DNA of 64,000 nt from Pisolithus tinctorius. Taxonomy: Eukaryota > Basidiomycota > Agaricomycetes > Boletales > Pisolithaceae. Positions 9,923-22,668 of this stretch are shown in pieces (the stretch's first letter is position 1; each line of letters opens with the position of its first letter). The notes beneath the pieces were generated by a model. The model ran no database searches. It worked only from the letters and a program-made list of their open reading frames with translations, and was not told the origin of the DNA. Location of the stretch: positions 124,001 through 188,000 of the forward strand of contig JANFAH010000065.1 of assembly GCA_024663395.1 (NCBI GenBank), read 5' to 3'. The position numbers were made by a program, and so were the translations under genes.

Positions 9923-12900
9923 ATGACTTGTTTCTGTCGAATTGGAGAGGCAACGTTGACTGCAGTGCTTCCACTCGAGCTCGACCTCATTCTACTAGGG
10001 TACGGTAAGAGACGCGTTCACCCACTCTGGGGGCGGAGCTCAGAAGTATGTTGCTTTAGATGATGGCTACATCCGACAAGCTTCCTGTTCTGCCCTCGCC
10101 TCGCGCTGTTACGAACCTGTGTCCGACCTATCCCCTCCGTCGGCATTCCCAAAACCTAGTCACCGAGATGAGATGCCTCTCTTTGCTGCATCCTCGAAAT
10201 ACTCTATAGCAGCTTCCATTCAATCATTGCATTTCATTCGCAATGAACGGACGGGAGACGCTTTTATCGTAGGTGGATCAAATGATGGCGGCGTAGCTAT
10301 ATGGTCGTTACGGTGAGGGTGACCTACCTGGCTTCTTTGCCAATCTTACCAACTCTACCCAGGAATCTGAAACTCCTTATGCATTTCGTACACTTCGTGG
10401 AACCCCTCTACCATGTAGGTCAGGTTCGGCCACAACACGAAAACGCGATATCATCCGATGGTTATGTCTTATGCTTCTCCTATGATGGGACGATAGCCGT
10501 AATTACACTTGACGAGTTCCAGCTGTGAGCTCTTTTTGAATGGTCACCGGTACCCTCTGTATCAGTCAAGTAATTTTCCGCAGCTTGTGTCTCATTCCAG
10601 GCTCAGCTTCCCCACTTACGCATATTTATTATGCTGGCGGAGCTGATCACGAACAGATCATAACCATCTATGGGGATGGGTCTGCCAGATTATGGGACTT
10701 TACGGTTCGCGAATTCCGCCGTGCAATGGATCGCGAGAAAGCTAAGGAGTCACTTTCTAAATCCTCCTGGCATGAGCTGTGAGTGTGGCGCCTTCACGAC
10801 AAACTATATATCAGTGGATGATGTATCTCTTACTAGTATCCTTGATAATCCAACGTCACAACCATCGCTTTGCCTCTCGACAATTTCGAACGAATCGGGG
10901 GAACCAGGTGTGTTTTTTTTAGCATCTTTCAAGAAGGCAACTTGCCGTACTCATGGAACGTTAGTGTGTGTCATGTCACTTGCGCTTCAGCGCTTTGTCA
11001 TTTTTACTGCCATGGACACAACAGCTTTTGACAGCGTCCCATCTTACATCCCGAAGCGTCCAATTCGGGCGACACCCCTTCCTCAACTCCGTGCTCTCTT
11101 ATCCCTGCTTCTGACGCCATCTCTAAGTTCAGAAATTGATGAGATCTGCGCTAGCAAACTCGGTGTTTTAACATCATGTGGGCGTCTGGATCATTCGTGG
11201 TGAGTGCCTGGACGTGCCCTACGACAGGGTTGCAGACATGCTTTTCAGTAGTCGATTGGCTGCCCCCTGCTGCTGCTCGGACTCAAGGAATGCTTGGTCC
11301 GTATCTGGCGGTGCGTCTGCATCGCGGGCTACGGCGATTGTGGCTGTTCTAAGGGCATTGTCACTTCATGAAGGTATCTATGTGTCACCTACCTGCGTTC
11401 GTACCTTGACCACTTGTATCAGCTCTGTACGACGATTGCGAGACTGTGATCACATTCTATGCTACGTCACTCCAAACTGTCGTAGGGCAACACTATATAC
11501 CTCCAGATCTTGTATGGTTAGCAAGAAAGTGGTTTGAAACGACGAGTTGGGAGTTTCGTTTCTGCAGTACCCTCACACGCTTACCGTTATTTAGATGACG
11601 TACGTCAGGCGACAAAGGTCCTTGTTGATGCTGGAGTAGCAAGGTTGAATGGTGAAGAAAGTGTCAGCTTGGTTAGGGCTTGGGAGCAGCATCGTAAGTG
11701 TAACGTTTACGATTTTGCTGGGTCCACGTTTTCATAACTCAGTATAGTTCCGAGCTCCAAGGGATCCGTTTATGACTCCAGAGCGTCTTCGTTGGCCGTT
11801 TTCCTATGTGGATACGTATCTGTTGAGAAACACGCTCTTTTATCTGACGCGTAGGTTGTGTCGATATTGTGCGAAAAGCAACTAAGGCTCTGTTCAGCAC
11901 TTTAGCCAACATTTCCAAGTCGGTGGCCTCATGTCTACATGGAGAAGACCCGATCAGCCGTTTATTAGCGGTCGACCTGTGCACCCGAGGCTTTCAAGTC
12001 TGGCAGCGTCATGTAGATGCGATGGCTATCTTGCGTGCTTTGTTCACTCTTGCTGCGAATTCCCGCAAGGATAACGTCTCGATCCAGAATGTCGGTCAAC
12101 AGGCGAGACAGGCCGTCCTCCAGACTGCGTCGACCAATTCTGCACTGTTCATGGCGACTCTCACCCTCGACATACTCAGTCCGAAAAATCTCGAATACCG
12201 TAAAATTGTGATGCAGGTAGTGGCGTTGCTCACCCGGAAGGTTCGTCTTCTCGCACCTATTCATCATCAAATTTCGGTGTTCGATGCACGTGCAGAAACC
12301 TTTGCTACTGTATTCAAATCTTCCCCGCTTGATGGAAGCGGTAGTGAAGTCCTTGGACCCCAATTCAACTTCGAGCCGTGACGCAGTTCATGACATGGCT
12401 ACCGAAATCATCGGTTATGTCGTGAAAACGTGGGTCGTTCCCATGCCACCTTTTGTGATGCTTGATAGTGTGATCCACAGATTCCCGACGGTTGATTTCC
12501 ACATGGCTACCCAACGTCTCGCGGTTGGGACACGTGAAGGAGCCTTCATCATGTATGACCTCAAGACTGCAACTCAATTGTACGTTTTGGAGGGCCACAA
12601 AAAGCAACCAACGGCGTGCTCGTTCTCACCGGATGGCCGCCGGCTCGTCACAGTTTCGCTGGAAGAAGGCACTGTACTTGTGTGGAAAGTGGGTTCGAGT
12701 TTCACAAGCTTTTTCCACCCTGGCGCGCCCCCTCGTCAGGGAAATGCCGGATCGCAGCCGTACAAGACACTAGGGTTCAATATTGGTGAAGATGGTATGT
12801 TCTCCATGACACATGCATGCCCGTCCTGACTCGGCGCTTGTTAGCAAACATATCCATCGCAGATGCTTTTGAATGTGTAAATTTTGAATGGCCGTCGGAG

Positions 12901-12951
12901 CGCAGCGTGCGCTTACATATCCGAGAAAATACGTTGACCTTTAGTACATAA
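9923..12951 (+). CDS. WDR7 / rabconnectin-3 beta homologue, 5' truncated
   Basis: WD-repeat protein of the DmX/WDR7 family, which in animals and fungi binds the vacuolar H+-ATPase and related assembly factors on endosomes. The first readable part is TAVLPLELDLILLGY with a WD-like blade (DAFIVGGSNDGGVAIWSLR). Further blades (VLCFSYDGTIAVITLDEF; IITIYGDGSARLWDF) and a long helical middle follow. The C-terminal signature is LEGHKKQPTACSFSPDGRRL, SLEEGTVLVWKVGSS, FHPGAPPRQGNAGSQPYKTL and finally ERSVRLHIRENTLTFST. Introns I could place: 10,313-10,362, 10,525-10,583, one starting 10,779, 11,374-11,422, 11,546-11,594, 11,694-11,747, 11,851-11,897, 12,241-12,295, 12,430-12,480 and 12,795-12,862. Apparent frame changes all resolve as short introns. 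About 400 N-terminal residues usual for the family are not found upstream, where the small transposon sits. It ends 73 bp from the converging GH20 gene. Confidence 0.85.
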
Positions 12952-13024
12952 TTTATATCTCCCCACCTCAGAAGACCGACTATGGAGACGGGACGTGATA
13001 GCCCATTGTACGGATGGCACTCAT

Positions 13025-15240
13025 TCATGCGTTCAAGTCGCATGCATGTGGACGCAGAGCACACCACTGTGGTTGGAGTTGTATAGCGTTGACACCTCGT
13101 TGGACCATTCTGTATCGAATGTCCTATTTGTGAGGTAAAACAGATGCGTATGAATGAGTGATTTAGATGTAACTTGCCTGCAGACGCGGAAGTGCCTCTG
13201 AGACGTTGAGAGGAGCGCCACCTGGCTGCTTGGCGCTCCAGAAGATCTCAGCAGAAGATGCAGCTCGAGGCCATACAATGGAGTCGAGATTTTGAGGACC
13301 CGATTGTTCTGTCCAGAGGAGTTGCTCTCCTGCAACGGAAGTCTTTCAGTCAGAACATATGATACTCTAACGTGCGTCTCACCACCAAGAACGAGAGGAT
13401 ATTGGGTCTCCGTCAAGTTGGCAAGGGGGTCAAACGTGTAAGACTGGGAGCGCTAAGTATCCAGAAGGGTAGCCAGTTGGCTTGAAGCCTACCTCAGACC
13501 AAGTCTTGAATGGATCGCACCAGCTGTTCCTAATGTGACGTGTAAGATGCACAGCACTGTCCACGCTAGCTTGGCAGAACTCACCCAGTTGGATCGTCGC
13601 CAATCCATTCCCCGGCACCACAGTCCTGTCGGTACACAGTTGTAGTTGCCTAGAGCATGGAATGAAAAGACTCACTAGGTAAAAGTAGTTGGAGGGCGCT
13701 TGCACGATGCGGAATCCCTTCTCAACTACGGCTGCAGCATCTGCTGAGGAGATCCAGACCCTTCATCCAATCAACATCACTACTTCCTCGTGGAAAGACA
13801 AAAATGCCCACATTACGATTGTTTCGTTTGATAGTGTCAGGTTCCAATTCAGAACCATCTCTTCCCAAACCACTGGGGTCTTCCCTTGGGCGATGAGTGC
13901 CCCATGTGTCGCCTGGGTAAAAGTATCGAGTGCAGCGTTGAGCGTCATGCCTGTTTGGTTCAGTTGCTGTTGTGTTACAGAGTCATTCACGTAGCAATTC
14001 GTGTTCAGTTCGTCGCCTCCAGTGCTAAAGTACTTGGACTCGAGGGTTTGAGCAACACTAGAGAGCAGAGACGCAGTAAAGTTGACCACTTCGGGGACTG
14101 CGAAGCGAAGTTGGCCAGCGGGAGGTTCGTTTGCGTAGGTGGCCCATGGTGACGCATCAAAGCAAGCTACGTAATCAGGATAAGAAGTTCCGATGATAGC
14201 AGTATGACCTGGAGTATCAATTTCCTGTGGTTGTGGAATGAGGTATGAATTACCTCCGATTTATCATTTAAGAAACACGCACTAGCAGCACGTCAATACC
14301 ACGCTGGAGAACATTGGTCAATGGTATGACGAAAATCTCATGAATACCTACTGCAGCAGCGTATGACACTATATACTGGACGTCACTTTCGGTGTACACC
14401 TCTTGGGGAGAGTAGGCACCATTATTGGCAAGTTCTGGATACAGGGACACTTGGAGAGGGAAACTCTGGCTGTCTGTGATATGCCAATGGAACATGTTCA
14501 GCTTGACCCAGCTCATTGCGTCCAAAGTTCTGGTTAGGTCTGTGACAGGAAAGCTATTGGGACGGGGAAATATTAATTTGGAACACAGTAAGTCGGTGAA
14601 TACGTACTAGTTCCTAGCTGTATCAAGCGCAAAACCACGGTAGGGCTAGGCGAGACTTGAGTGAACGGATCAGTTGCTACAGGAAATTAATGCTTACATA
14701 GGCAGGTTCGTCGACAATCTTTATTGGGGAAAGAAGAGTGTAGATCACGCCTTCATAATAGTACCACAACTGGGTGAAAGTTGTGAGACCCCTGTAGAGG
14801 CCGAGTGTGGAATTTGCTGTCAGAGTTGCTTGGCTCCCGTCTTGGGGAATGACAAGGTTGTATTCTTCACTGCGAGTGCCCAGGGGCTTCACCGCCTCGG
14901 AAGAGATACTCCCAACTTGACTGCCTTCCGTAAGCGTCAATTTCAAGGATGAGAGGGGATTTGCATTCTGAATGGCATAACTATCGTCAGCGCCACGTCC
15001 AACGACCAGGCGGCCAAGCTCGTCATTCCGAAGGTATGACTGGGTTTGAGCAACTGCTTGAAGGAGATCAGATGGGACATTGGGGACCGCAACGTCAATG
15101 GAGAAAGAGGAAGATAGCATCAACGCGGTTGTCCCAGTTTCTAGAGAGGATGGGATGGGCCAGAGCGCCCATACCGTCTGTGCAAATGGACTAAGTAGCG
15201 TGGCAGAAGCCAACAACTTAGAGGGACTAAGAAGGACCAT
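13025..15240 (-). CDS. GH20 beta-N-acetylhexosaminidase (secreted exochitinase)
   Basis: Releases terminal N-acetylglucosamine from chitin oligomers, probably outside the cell or in the wall, during wall turnover. The N-terminus (MVLLSPSKLLASATLLSPF) is a likely signal peptide. The GH20 N-terminal domain follows (YNLVIPQDGSQATLTANST, LGLYRGLTTFTQLW). Exons then give PYRGFALDTARNYFPVTDL, VKLNMFHWHITDSQSFPL, DTPGHTAIIGTSYPDY and the active-site motif STGGDELNTNC, whose Asp-Glu pair is the family's catalytic dyad. The end carries NYFYLDCGAGEWIGDDPTG, SWCDPFKTW, a WTEQSGPQNLDSIVWPRAAS block and PQWCALRPHACDLNA before the stop at 13,025-13,027. Several short GT-AG introns are needed; no lesion was seen. 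It is divergent from the ATP synthase gene, with 243 bp between starts. Confidence 0.92.
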
Positions 15241-15483
15241 AATGGTGGTTAATTGGTGAATAACTTAAGGGAGAAAAAGACCTTTATATCACCACAGGGC
15301 TGGAACCCCTCGCGCCAGCTCCCCTCTTCCCCCCCTCACCGAGGCCGAGATACGACCACGTGTTCCGACCACTATCGTGGGATTCGGGAAAGCCAACATC
15401 ATCCGACGCGCAAACAAGACCAACCAAGTTGCCCGAGTCTCACCGCAAGTTCTGCTGCCGTTCGTCAGACTACAAACCGAAGT
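15241..15483. promoter_or_regulatory. Shared intergenic region of divergent GH20 and ATP synthase f genes
   Basis: 243 bp separate the two start codons, so any core promoters must lie here or overlap. It is pyrimidine-rich (a CCCCTCTTCCCCCCCTC run near 15,323-15,339) and keeps CpG. No clear TATA box was recognised. The assignment is positional only. Confidence 0.45.
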
Positions 15484-15868
15484 ATGCAACCCTCCCTCGT
15501 CCGCCGCCAGCTGGGGAACCTTATTCCACCCAAAATTGCTACTCCGAAACTTGTGGTATGTTCAGATTGTTAAGTCTTGAGCGTTCTTGAAGCCCTCTTC
15601 AGTCAGCAAGTTCTGGTGAAGGGTTGGCTCCCCTCGTAAATTTCTACTCAAGGCTACCGAAGGGACCAGCACCAAGTCAAGTCGGGGGAATAAAAGCGAA
15701 GTACTTTAACGGGAAGAATGCATCGGCAGCACCTGCTGTTTGGGTCATCCTTGGCCTCTTTACGCTTGGATATACTATCGACTACCAGAGTTCGTGTATT
15801 CCCGCATTTTTTTGTATTTTTAAGTTGCTGAGCAGTCCATGTCCCATGCAGTGCACTTGAGTGAGTGA
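15484..15868 (+). CDS. ATP17: Mitochondrial ATP synthase subunit f
   Basis: Small Fo subunit of the mitochondrial ATP synthase, anchored in the inner membrane by one helix. Exon 1 (15,484-15,555) encodes MQPSLVRRQLGNLIPPKIA with a basic targeting start and the family signature PPKIATPKL. Exon 2 (15,603-15,789) gives LAPLVNFYSRLPKGPAP, GGIKAKYFNGKNAS and the membrane helix VWVILGLFTLGYTIDY. Exon 3 (15,852-15,868) is only 17 nt and completes QMHLSE. Introns 15,556-15,602 and 15,790-15,851 are GT-AG and keep phase. The product is 91 residues, normal for fungal homologues. The tiny last exon is supported by the usual DY-x-MHL ending of the family. It is a single-copy-type housekeeping gene that marks this block as host DNA. 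Confidence 0.92.
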
Positions 15869-16049
15869 TATTTCACCGGCATTCCCTCACCTATACTCAG
15901 CATTGAACAGAGCATCACAAGAACCACCCACACTAAAGATCCAGAGTGCTTGTGACCACAGTATGCCCCATCTCGTGGGTAACATATCCCACTCGTTTCC
16001 TCATTTAGATAGCAGAATTTTACTGTGTTGGTGATCCATGTTACCGTCG

Positions 16050-19000
16050 TGCATATGGTCAGTATGCGTCCAACGGGAACCACCCGACTGTCCAAAAATT
16101 TGCATTGGAATCCGCGATTCGACTCCCCTCTGGAATATCACAATCGCCGTGTTACGCTGCCATAGACATGTTCAGGTCCGAGGCCTGTCAAGACTGAGCT
16201 CGGGCCTTTCTCCCACAGGAAACTTCCAATCACTTCCAATTGCCTTCTAGAATACTTATTGAGTTGCTGGGATCGGTACACATAGAGTTACAGCATCCAG
16301 TGTGCGTTCATAGATACCCAAAAACACCTAACCTCAAAACAATTTTCCAACGCAGTTTAAACTCCCGCACGAACACTCCACATACACAGCATCGTTGCGG
16401 GCTATCAGCTTGCCACTGGCTTGTTGCACCACCAGCGATTCCCTCTTTGACTAGACATCATTTAAATGATGGATCTGTAAGTGGAGCTACTCACCTCCGT
16501 ATCCCCATAGTACGAAAAACAGAGCTCCTCCCATGGCTCGACGTCACGGATTGTAAATATGACCAATAGTAATAGCTTGTTGGTATCCGCGTCGTCAATA
16601 TTGTAACAAGCGGTACAATTAGGATTACGGCTATGGTTCTATGACAGTGTCAGTCATCATTAGGAAGAAGGATACCAAGAACCGCGCGAACTGGGAAACA
16701 ATTAGTCCTTGGCAAACAGGAATTAGATACTAGAGCATACGTTTCCCACGTGGTAAGCGTCTACCGTATACGGGTTCTCGTAGTCATTTCATCTTTAAGG
16801 TCGAGCTTGAGATGATGAAAATCAACTGAAAATAGGAATGTGCGACCAAAAACGTTGTAGAGCCTGGATCAAGTTAAACACCAGGAACTCAGTGAAGACT
16901 ACCACGCACAGTCCACGTGCTTCTCCCTCTTGTCCAGTCAGGAGCTCCCCTGAGCATATACCGATGTACGACCTTCTCGGTATCTTCTTTGGGCCCGCAA
17001 ATACTCGTGTTTTTGCATTGCGTACCACTTCAATATTTGTTACATACCCCAGCCTTTCCGTTCTGTCCTGACGATATTAACTAGCCATATCCTTCCGTTC
17101 CGAACGACCTATCCATCCAATGCAGTTACTTCTTCATCCAGGAAGGGGGACCGAGACCTTACCCGATTCGGACAGTCATCATTACAATCACAGAATTGGT
17201 TGCACTCGAAGACAGGGCACCCTTCCCGTTACAGAATCCCTCTACCGTCATACACGAACGGGGATCCAGGCTATGTTACCGGAAACAAACCGTCGCGAAT
17301 GTACGATTCAAGTCATTGGAGCTGGCACTTCGCGAACGAGTATGTTTTTGACTTCGGGCTGCACTTGCCTTGGCACCCACAACTCACAAGATTGCGAACG
17401 CCAGGAGGTGGCACGCCTTCTCCGAACCACATTTTGTTTGTGTATACCACTTCCCATGGTGGCGTCACCTCTTTCCCTATCCCGTTGTCAAATACCTAGG
17501 CGGAGCCTCTGGCTCATCGTCCATGGCTTCTAGAATTATTTCTTCAAAAAGTGCGCGGGAAAACTTTCTATTACGATATGACTCCGGCAAGGCATTCATG
17601 CGGTCCTGCAAGTTATGAAGAAGATCCTTGGAACAGTTGTACTTTTGTGGGAGAAGTTGTTGGGACGCCGTGAAGGATTGCCAAGTTAAGTCAGGATAGC
17701 CAGGGTAGCCACCAATGTATTCGACGACGCCGAGGGGCGAGGGTTGCTCTGGCTGCTTGATAGCATCTTGTGGCGGAAACGGTGTCTATCGGTGGTGACT
17801 CCGTGAAGGACCGGGATCTAGATAGGGAACGATGACGAGAGGACCACCGACGGACAGAACACCTCGAGACAGCTTCGGGTGGTGGGCTGGGCCTGCTGCC
17901 AACGAGCAAATGATTATCCTCGGACATGGTTTCCTGTGAGTTATAATAAGAAATGCATCTCATTGTTACACTAACGCGTGTATCTACCCTTGTATCCACT
18001 GGCGCCATGCTGGTATCGCCACAACCCAGCGTCATCTCTGGTGCCTTGTGGCCTAGTATCAGGCCATTTCTAGACGTTACAGCCGAGTCTGGCTCCCTAG
18101 CAGGTAAAATCTGTTCGAGGGGGTCATTTTCGGCCACCGCAGCCATTTCGACATGCACGGTAAGTGTACATTCGTCTTAGCATTCAAAACGCTTAGAAAT
18201 ATTTCATCTCTACCTGCGGAAGAGGGCTGGCATAATCTTCCAAGAGTGGGTGGGTTTCGTGCTCACCAGATTCGAGGTGGACTTCAGCGGGTCAGCATCA
18301 AGGCCAACGTGGGGGTGGTACCTCAACGCTGGTTTCGTCCTTAACGATACAGTTATTCTGTGAACCATTACGTTGTGGCCGCTGGCTGTCCTTGGTTGCT
18401 TCACCGGTCACGTCATCGAACTGCGAGGGCGGCGGCATGCTTGCCACAGGGGCCGCGAACGACGGTGAAGTTCTGAGAACAGACTCCAGAAGATAGTATA
18501 CCTTTCTTACCGCGCGGTGTTGACGATGAATTTCTCGAAGGAGACGCTAATGAACCACCGAGGCGAACGCTGTGATGGAAATGAACCAGCGGACCGCATT
18601 TGAGTCAAAGGAGATCGCTTTGTAGCAGGCGACTTGGATATAAACTCTTCAAATGAAACAGGAACGCAACGCAGGCATACGGGGCTCGTTGTATGTGGCG
18701 TAGTAAATGATGTGGAGGTGGTAGTCGTAGTCGTAGCAACGCTGGGAATATCAACCGGGACATGGAGCGAGGGCTCCATCACAACCGAGCGCGTAGCGCA
18801 TAGAGAAGGTTCCGACACCGGTTTGGGTAGTCGCTTGTCATTAAACAGTGAATACAAGGGAGTAAATGAAGGGGATGCCCCAGAAATCCGAGGGGCTCCC
18901 CGACAGGGTCTCGGCTCTCGAAATGCCTAGGGATTGGGACGGTGTGAGCGGAGGATCGACTTCATCCGACACAAGTGGCTGAGAGGTTGTTTGCATTAGT

Positions 19001-21765
19001 TTCTCCTCTGATTGAAACGCAGGTACCTTGTTCTTTCGGTGAGCCACCTTTGCCTGCAGGTGATCTCGCCGGATTTGGTTTAATGTATCAACGAGGGACG
19101 CGTACAAAAGAGGTGGAGATATGCATGGTGGGGAGATTGGTGTGCAGGAAGTGGTCGAGTGTGATTGTACGCCTGGGGTGGCAGACGTCGATCGTGATGG
19201 TAGTTTGGGAGACCTGATTGGGAGTAGGGCAACCGAGGGTTGCACGGAAGGTGACGGGTCTCGCTCCCAGGATCGAAGAATGGAACTCTTGGATCCAGAA
19301 GGCCTAGAGAGCACTATACGCTCGGTTTGAGGGTGTTCACACTCCCTAGGAGGTGGTGCTAACCCTACCGACAAGGGTGCCTCTATCTCCTTCGTCGTAG
19401 TTGATGAGGTCGCTTCAGTTGTCATACGCCCAGGGATACTCTTTGCAGATGATACAGAAAGTGCCGCAAGAGAACTCGTGGATGTTTGTGGGGGATTTTC
19501 AGCACCAGATGTCCCATTGCTGGTTCCATGGGTAGGTCAACTGCCCTGTCCGGTTTTGGTGCCTGAGCCTGTTTCGTTGAAGTAGGTGTATAGTCCCTTG
19601 ATTATGCTGAGTCACTCACCTCTACACATGTGCCATGGTGAGGCGCTGTCTTCTCAGTTATGCTCTTCTCGGAAATCAACGGTTTAGAGACTGTTTGAAT
19701 TGAAGCACTTGGCCCAAGGCACGGGAGAAAAGGGGGCATTGGGAGCTCTCCGGACGATTGAATCACACCAAGTAAGAGGAGACATCTGGCAACATAGATT
19801 CTGTGGAAATAGATGGAACTTTCCTAGGAGCTGTGCCAGGCATTTGACCGGTAGTACTATTTGAGGACAACTTGGAAGACTGAGTTTGAGTCGAGGATCG
19901 AAGAGGTACCAAAGCTCGTATGAAGCAATCCTGACTTTGTTAGAAGACTTGATACTGCTGCATGTGATCGTCTTCGAACCAGGGGAGTCCTGTGGATTCT
20001 TTCTGCCATTCTTATTTCCGCCATACTCTTCCGCTGCGAGATCTGCGTCGACTTGCACATCCTTCACTCCACGTCGCTCCTTGCGTGCCTTCGTCGTTGA
20101 ATTCCATCCGTCCACATCCATATTCATATTCGTATCTGCCATATCGTTGTTTGCATTGCTAAGATCGAGGTCGATGTCGCCGAACGGGCGATGTACTGTT
20201 GTCATCATACCCATCAGCGGACTGACTGGTCCTGGGACACACTTACGGATGTCGTCAACGTCAGGCCCTCTTGGAGATGTGAGGGGAGAACAACTACGAG
20301 GTGGTGAATGCTATGGAGATACTGGTGAAGCACGGCGGGAGCCAACGTCGATGTCGTAGCCAAGCGTTGAGCCATCGGGGTCAGGATTTTCTGCCTCATC
20401 CTCAGTGGTGAAGCTGTTACCAAGGTCAGGCACCGTAGTTGCAAGCTTCCCTCTGGTAGTATTCCGACGATGGTAATACTGACGGATAGTGCAGTTGTCG
20501 TGGGTTGTCGATGCTCCTCGGTGAAGGAAGACATAGCCGCCGGGCCGTCGTCGTCGCTGTCTAAAATAGCTATGAAATCAGATACACGGCGTGATACTGT
20601 GCTATGGGCTTTCTTTGCTTTGTGAATTATTGGCGCACTTCGACGTCCTACACGAGCGGGCCAACATGGAGAATTGCCTTCTGAGCCACTTGATATGACC
20701 ATTAAATCCTCACATGCTTTGGACATGATTGTGCTACTCCCAATAACCGCGCCGGTGCAGCACGGGCCACGCCCTCTGCCAGAGTCGATGAGTTCAATGA
20801 CTCCAGGATCGCTTCGCCGTCTTGCACTGTCGAGCGGGCGGAAATGTGCCAGTAGAGCGTTACGGTTGACTACATGCGCTGTTAAAAGGGGTGTGTACGT
20901 GGGAAGGCATCGACGGATAAGCAGTGATAGGGCCTACCCTTCCTTTTCGGTCGGACACGCATGCAAGCAGGAGAATCTGGGTCATCTAGAAAGTTAAGAT
21001 GAATAACATTCGACATACAACACTGCGGAGCGCACCAGAAAGGGTGACGGAGAGAGAAAGTTATAGGACGAAAAACCGAACACGTACTCGTAGACGACCA
21101 TTCACCTGTTTGCGTGCGACGAGGCGGTTCGTGGGCATAGAAAGCCACACCGTGAGTGCCTCTGAACACCAATATCCTTGCCCTTCTTCTGCACATCGAG
21201 CCTCTCCTTCTTATTAGCCTGCCTGATGACCTGGGTCAATGTTTCCCCACTCGTCCGAACTGGAACCTCCAACGAAAGTTGACTTTGTGGATGTGGACTT
21301 GTCTATCGTGTGCGCTGAAAGGATGTGCGTCATGTTCACAGAAGGCCGTGTGCAGGAGGGAGCATCAGTGTCCTCATTATCATTACTCCCCACACCCTGT
21401 GCACAACGACTAGTGTTAGACAACTCGCTGAATCCAAGGCGACGATATTTGTTGGTACGGAGTCCATTGGAAGGACTTTACTGAGCCTTGCGCTTTTGGA
21501 AAGGCGGGTCCATTAATTCTTTCTCTACTTCCAGCTTATCGTCGTCGTCGTCATCGCTAGAACGCATAACAGATAATGCATTGGTTGGTTCTGTGCACAT
21601 TGAAGGAGGTTTCCCTGAGTGTAGCGGAAAACGTACGACTGGCAACCCACCTCGTAGAGTGGTCCAAGTAGGGCTTGGAGAAGGACCCGCCGACATGTCA
21701 AATCTATGTCTTCGATTAGCGAGTTACACCGCAGAATTACGACCGTGCACCAACAAGCAGGTAAA
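16050..21765. repeat. Segmental duplication, left copy (SET locus 1)
   Basis: About 5.7 kb aligns, in the same orientation, with 33,040-38,745. Similarity begins near 16,050-16,100 (GAATCCGCGATTCGACTCCC here; CG replaced by TG or CA in the right copy) and ends near 21,765. The two copies lie about 17 kb apart, with the NACHT-WD40 gene and several transposons between them. Confidence 0.88.
16334..21696 (-). pseudogene. SET-domain histone methyltransferase, degenerate copy 1
   Basis: Paralogue of the gene at 33,327-38,687. The first exon reads MSAGPSPSPTWTTLRGG and stays open to FQKRKAQ, where TAA replaces the TAC of copy 2. Further lesions: a one-base insertion near 17,765-17,775 that shifts the frame after PPIDTVSA; stops and shifts through the pre-SET region (17,100-17,600); and a changed core motif, NHSRNPNC where copy 2 has NHSCDPNC, losing a zinc-ligand Cys and the Asp, with two residues deleted just after. 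The intron acceptor before that exon reads CATAG instead of CACAG. The post-SET end (ECSCGSLNCVGKLF) is still readable. CpG is ordinary, so death was by indels and point changes, not CpG decay. Confidence 0.85.
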
Positions 21766-21769
21766 CGAA

Positions 21770-22668
21770 CACGACTACAAATGCATACGCCAACCATATT
21801 CAATATTCAATACAGTAACGCGTCATGAGACGTTCTCTAGGATGCTTATCCGACAACGACGATGACAAGTCTAAGTCATCAAAACAGCCATATGTGTGGG
21901 TGGTAGTGTTCTCCAGCTAGCCTCTGAGACGTCGCAGTTGTACCATCGGTCGAATTGGGTACCATCTTCCGACGGTCATTCCTTGTGAAGACTGTATCAC
22001 CTATCGCACCTTGGCAGGTGGCTGGGGCGCTGCCTTACCGAGGTCAAGTACGTAGATCCAGGGATTGCTTGCCACAATGGTATTGCAATATGTAGTACTT
22101 ACCAACCTAAATGTTGTGCCAGAAGTGCTAGTGAATCGCGAGGTTATGTAAATGTAGTTTGCAGCTTTTGACATACTTCGTAAGGGAAGCTGCAATACCA
22201 GAGGATGCGGCGTGAGGCTAGGTTTGCACCGTGGAGTGTACTGCAGGTCGGTTTATGATCAGGTGATACAGAGAGAATCTTGAACTTGACATTCTTGACC
22301 GACACCGCACATTGATGTAGAACCTCGCTGGCTATCCAGATATCCAACGTCCAGTCCTGGGAAGAGTTGAACAACACCTGACTGTAGGACTGCAAGGCAA
22401 CCTAGGCCGATAGCAGTATCAACCCATCTGGAAGTTCCCTGGTACATACTAGTACATGGATGTGGAAAGGCGGGAGAAGAGATGGGAAGCAGATTCCTTC
22501 GTTTTTATTTGTGCATGAGAGTGGAATGATTCCATGCGAGCACCTAAGCAAATCAGGTGCACGTGGTCCATGCTATGCTACCGTCGTACAGCTTGTTCAC
22601 GGCGCCTAGCTTCAACACCTGACATTGAATCAACTCCCCCAGACTTCACACGAGATACTCATTTTTCG
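21770..22668. other. Intergenic region with unrecognised minus-strand frames
   Basis: Between the dead SET gene and the NACHT-WD40 start. Overlapping minus-strand frames at 22,001-22,447 (for example QDWTLDIWIASEVLHQ and ANYIYITSRFTSTSG) keep host-like CpG and could be exons of a small gene. I could not join them in a convincing model and recognise no family. Confidence 0.3.

Noticed and set aside
11500..11620. Apparent frameshift in the WDR7 homologue (WFETTSWEFR against DDVRQATKVL)
   Set aside because: A 49-bp GT-AG intron (11,546-11,594) joins the two frames in phase, so no lesion is needed.
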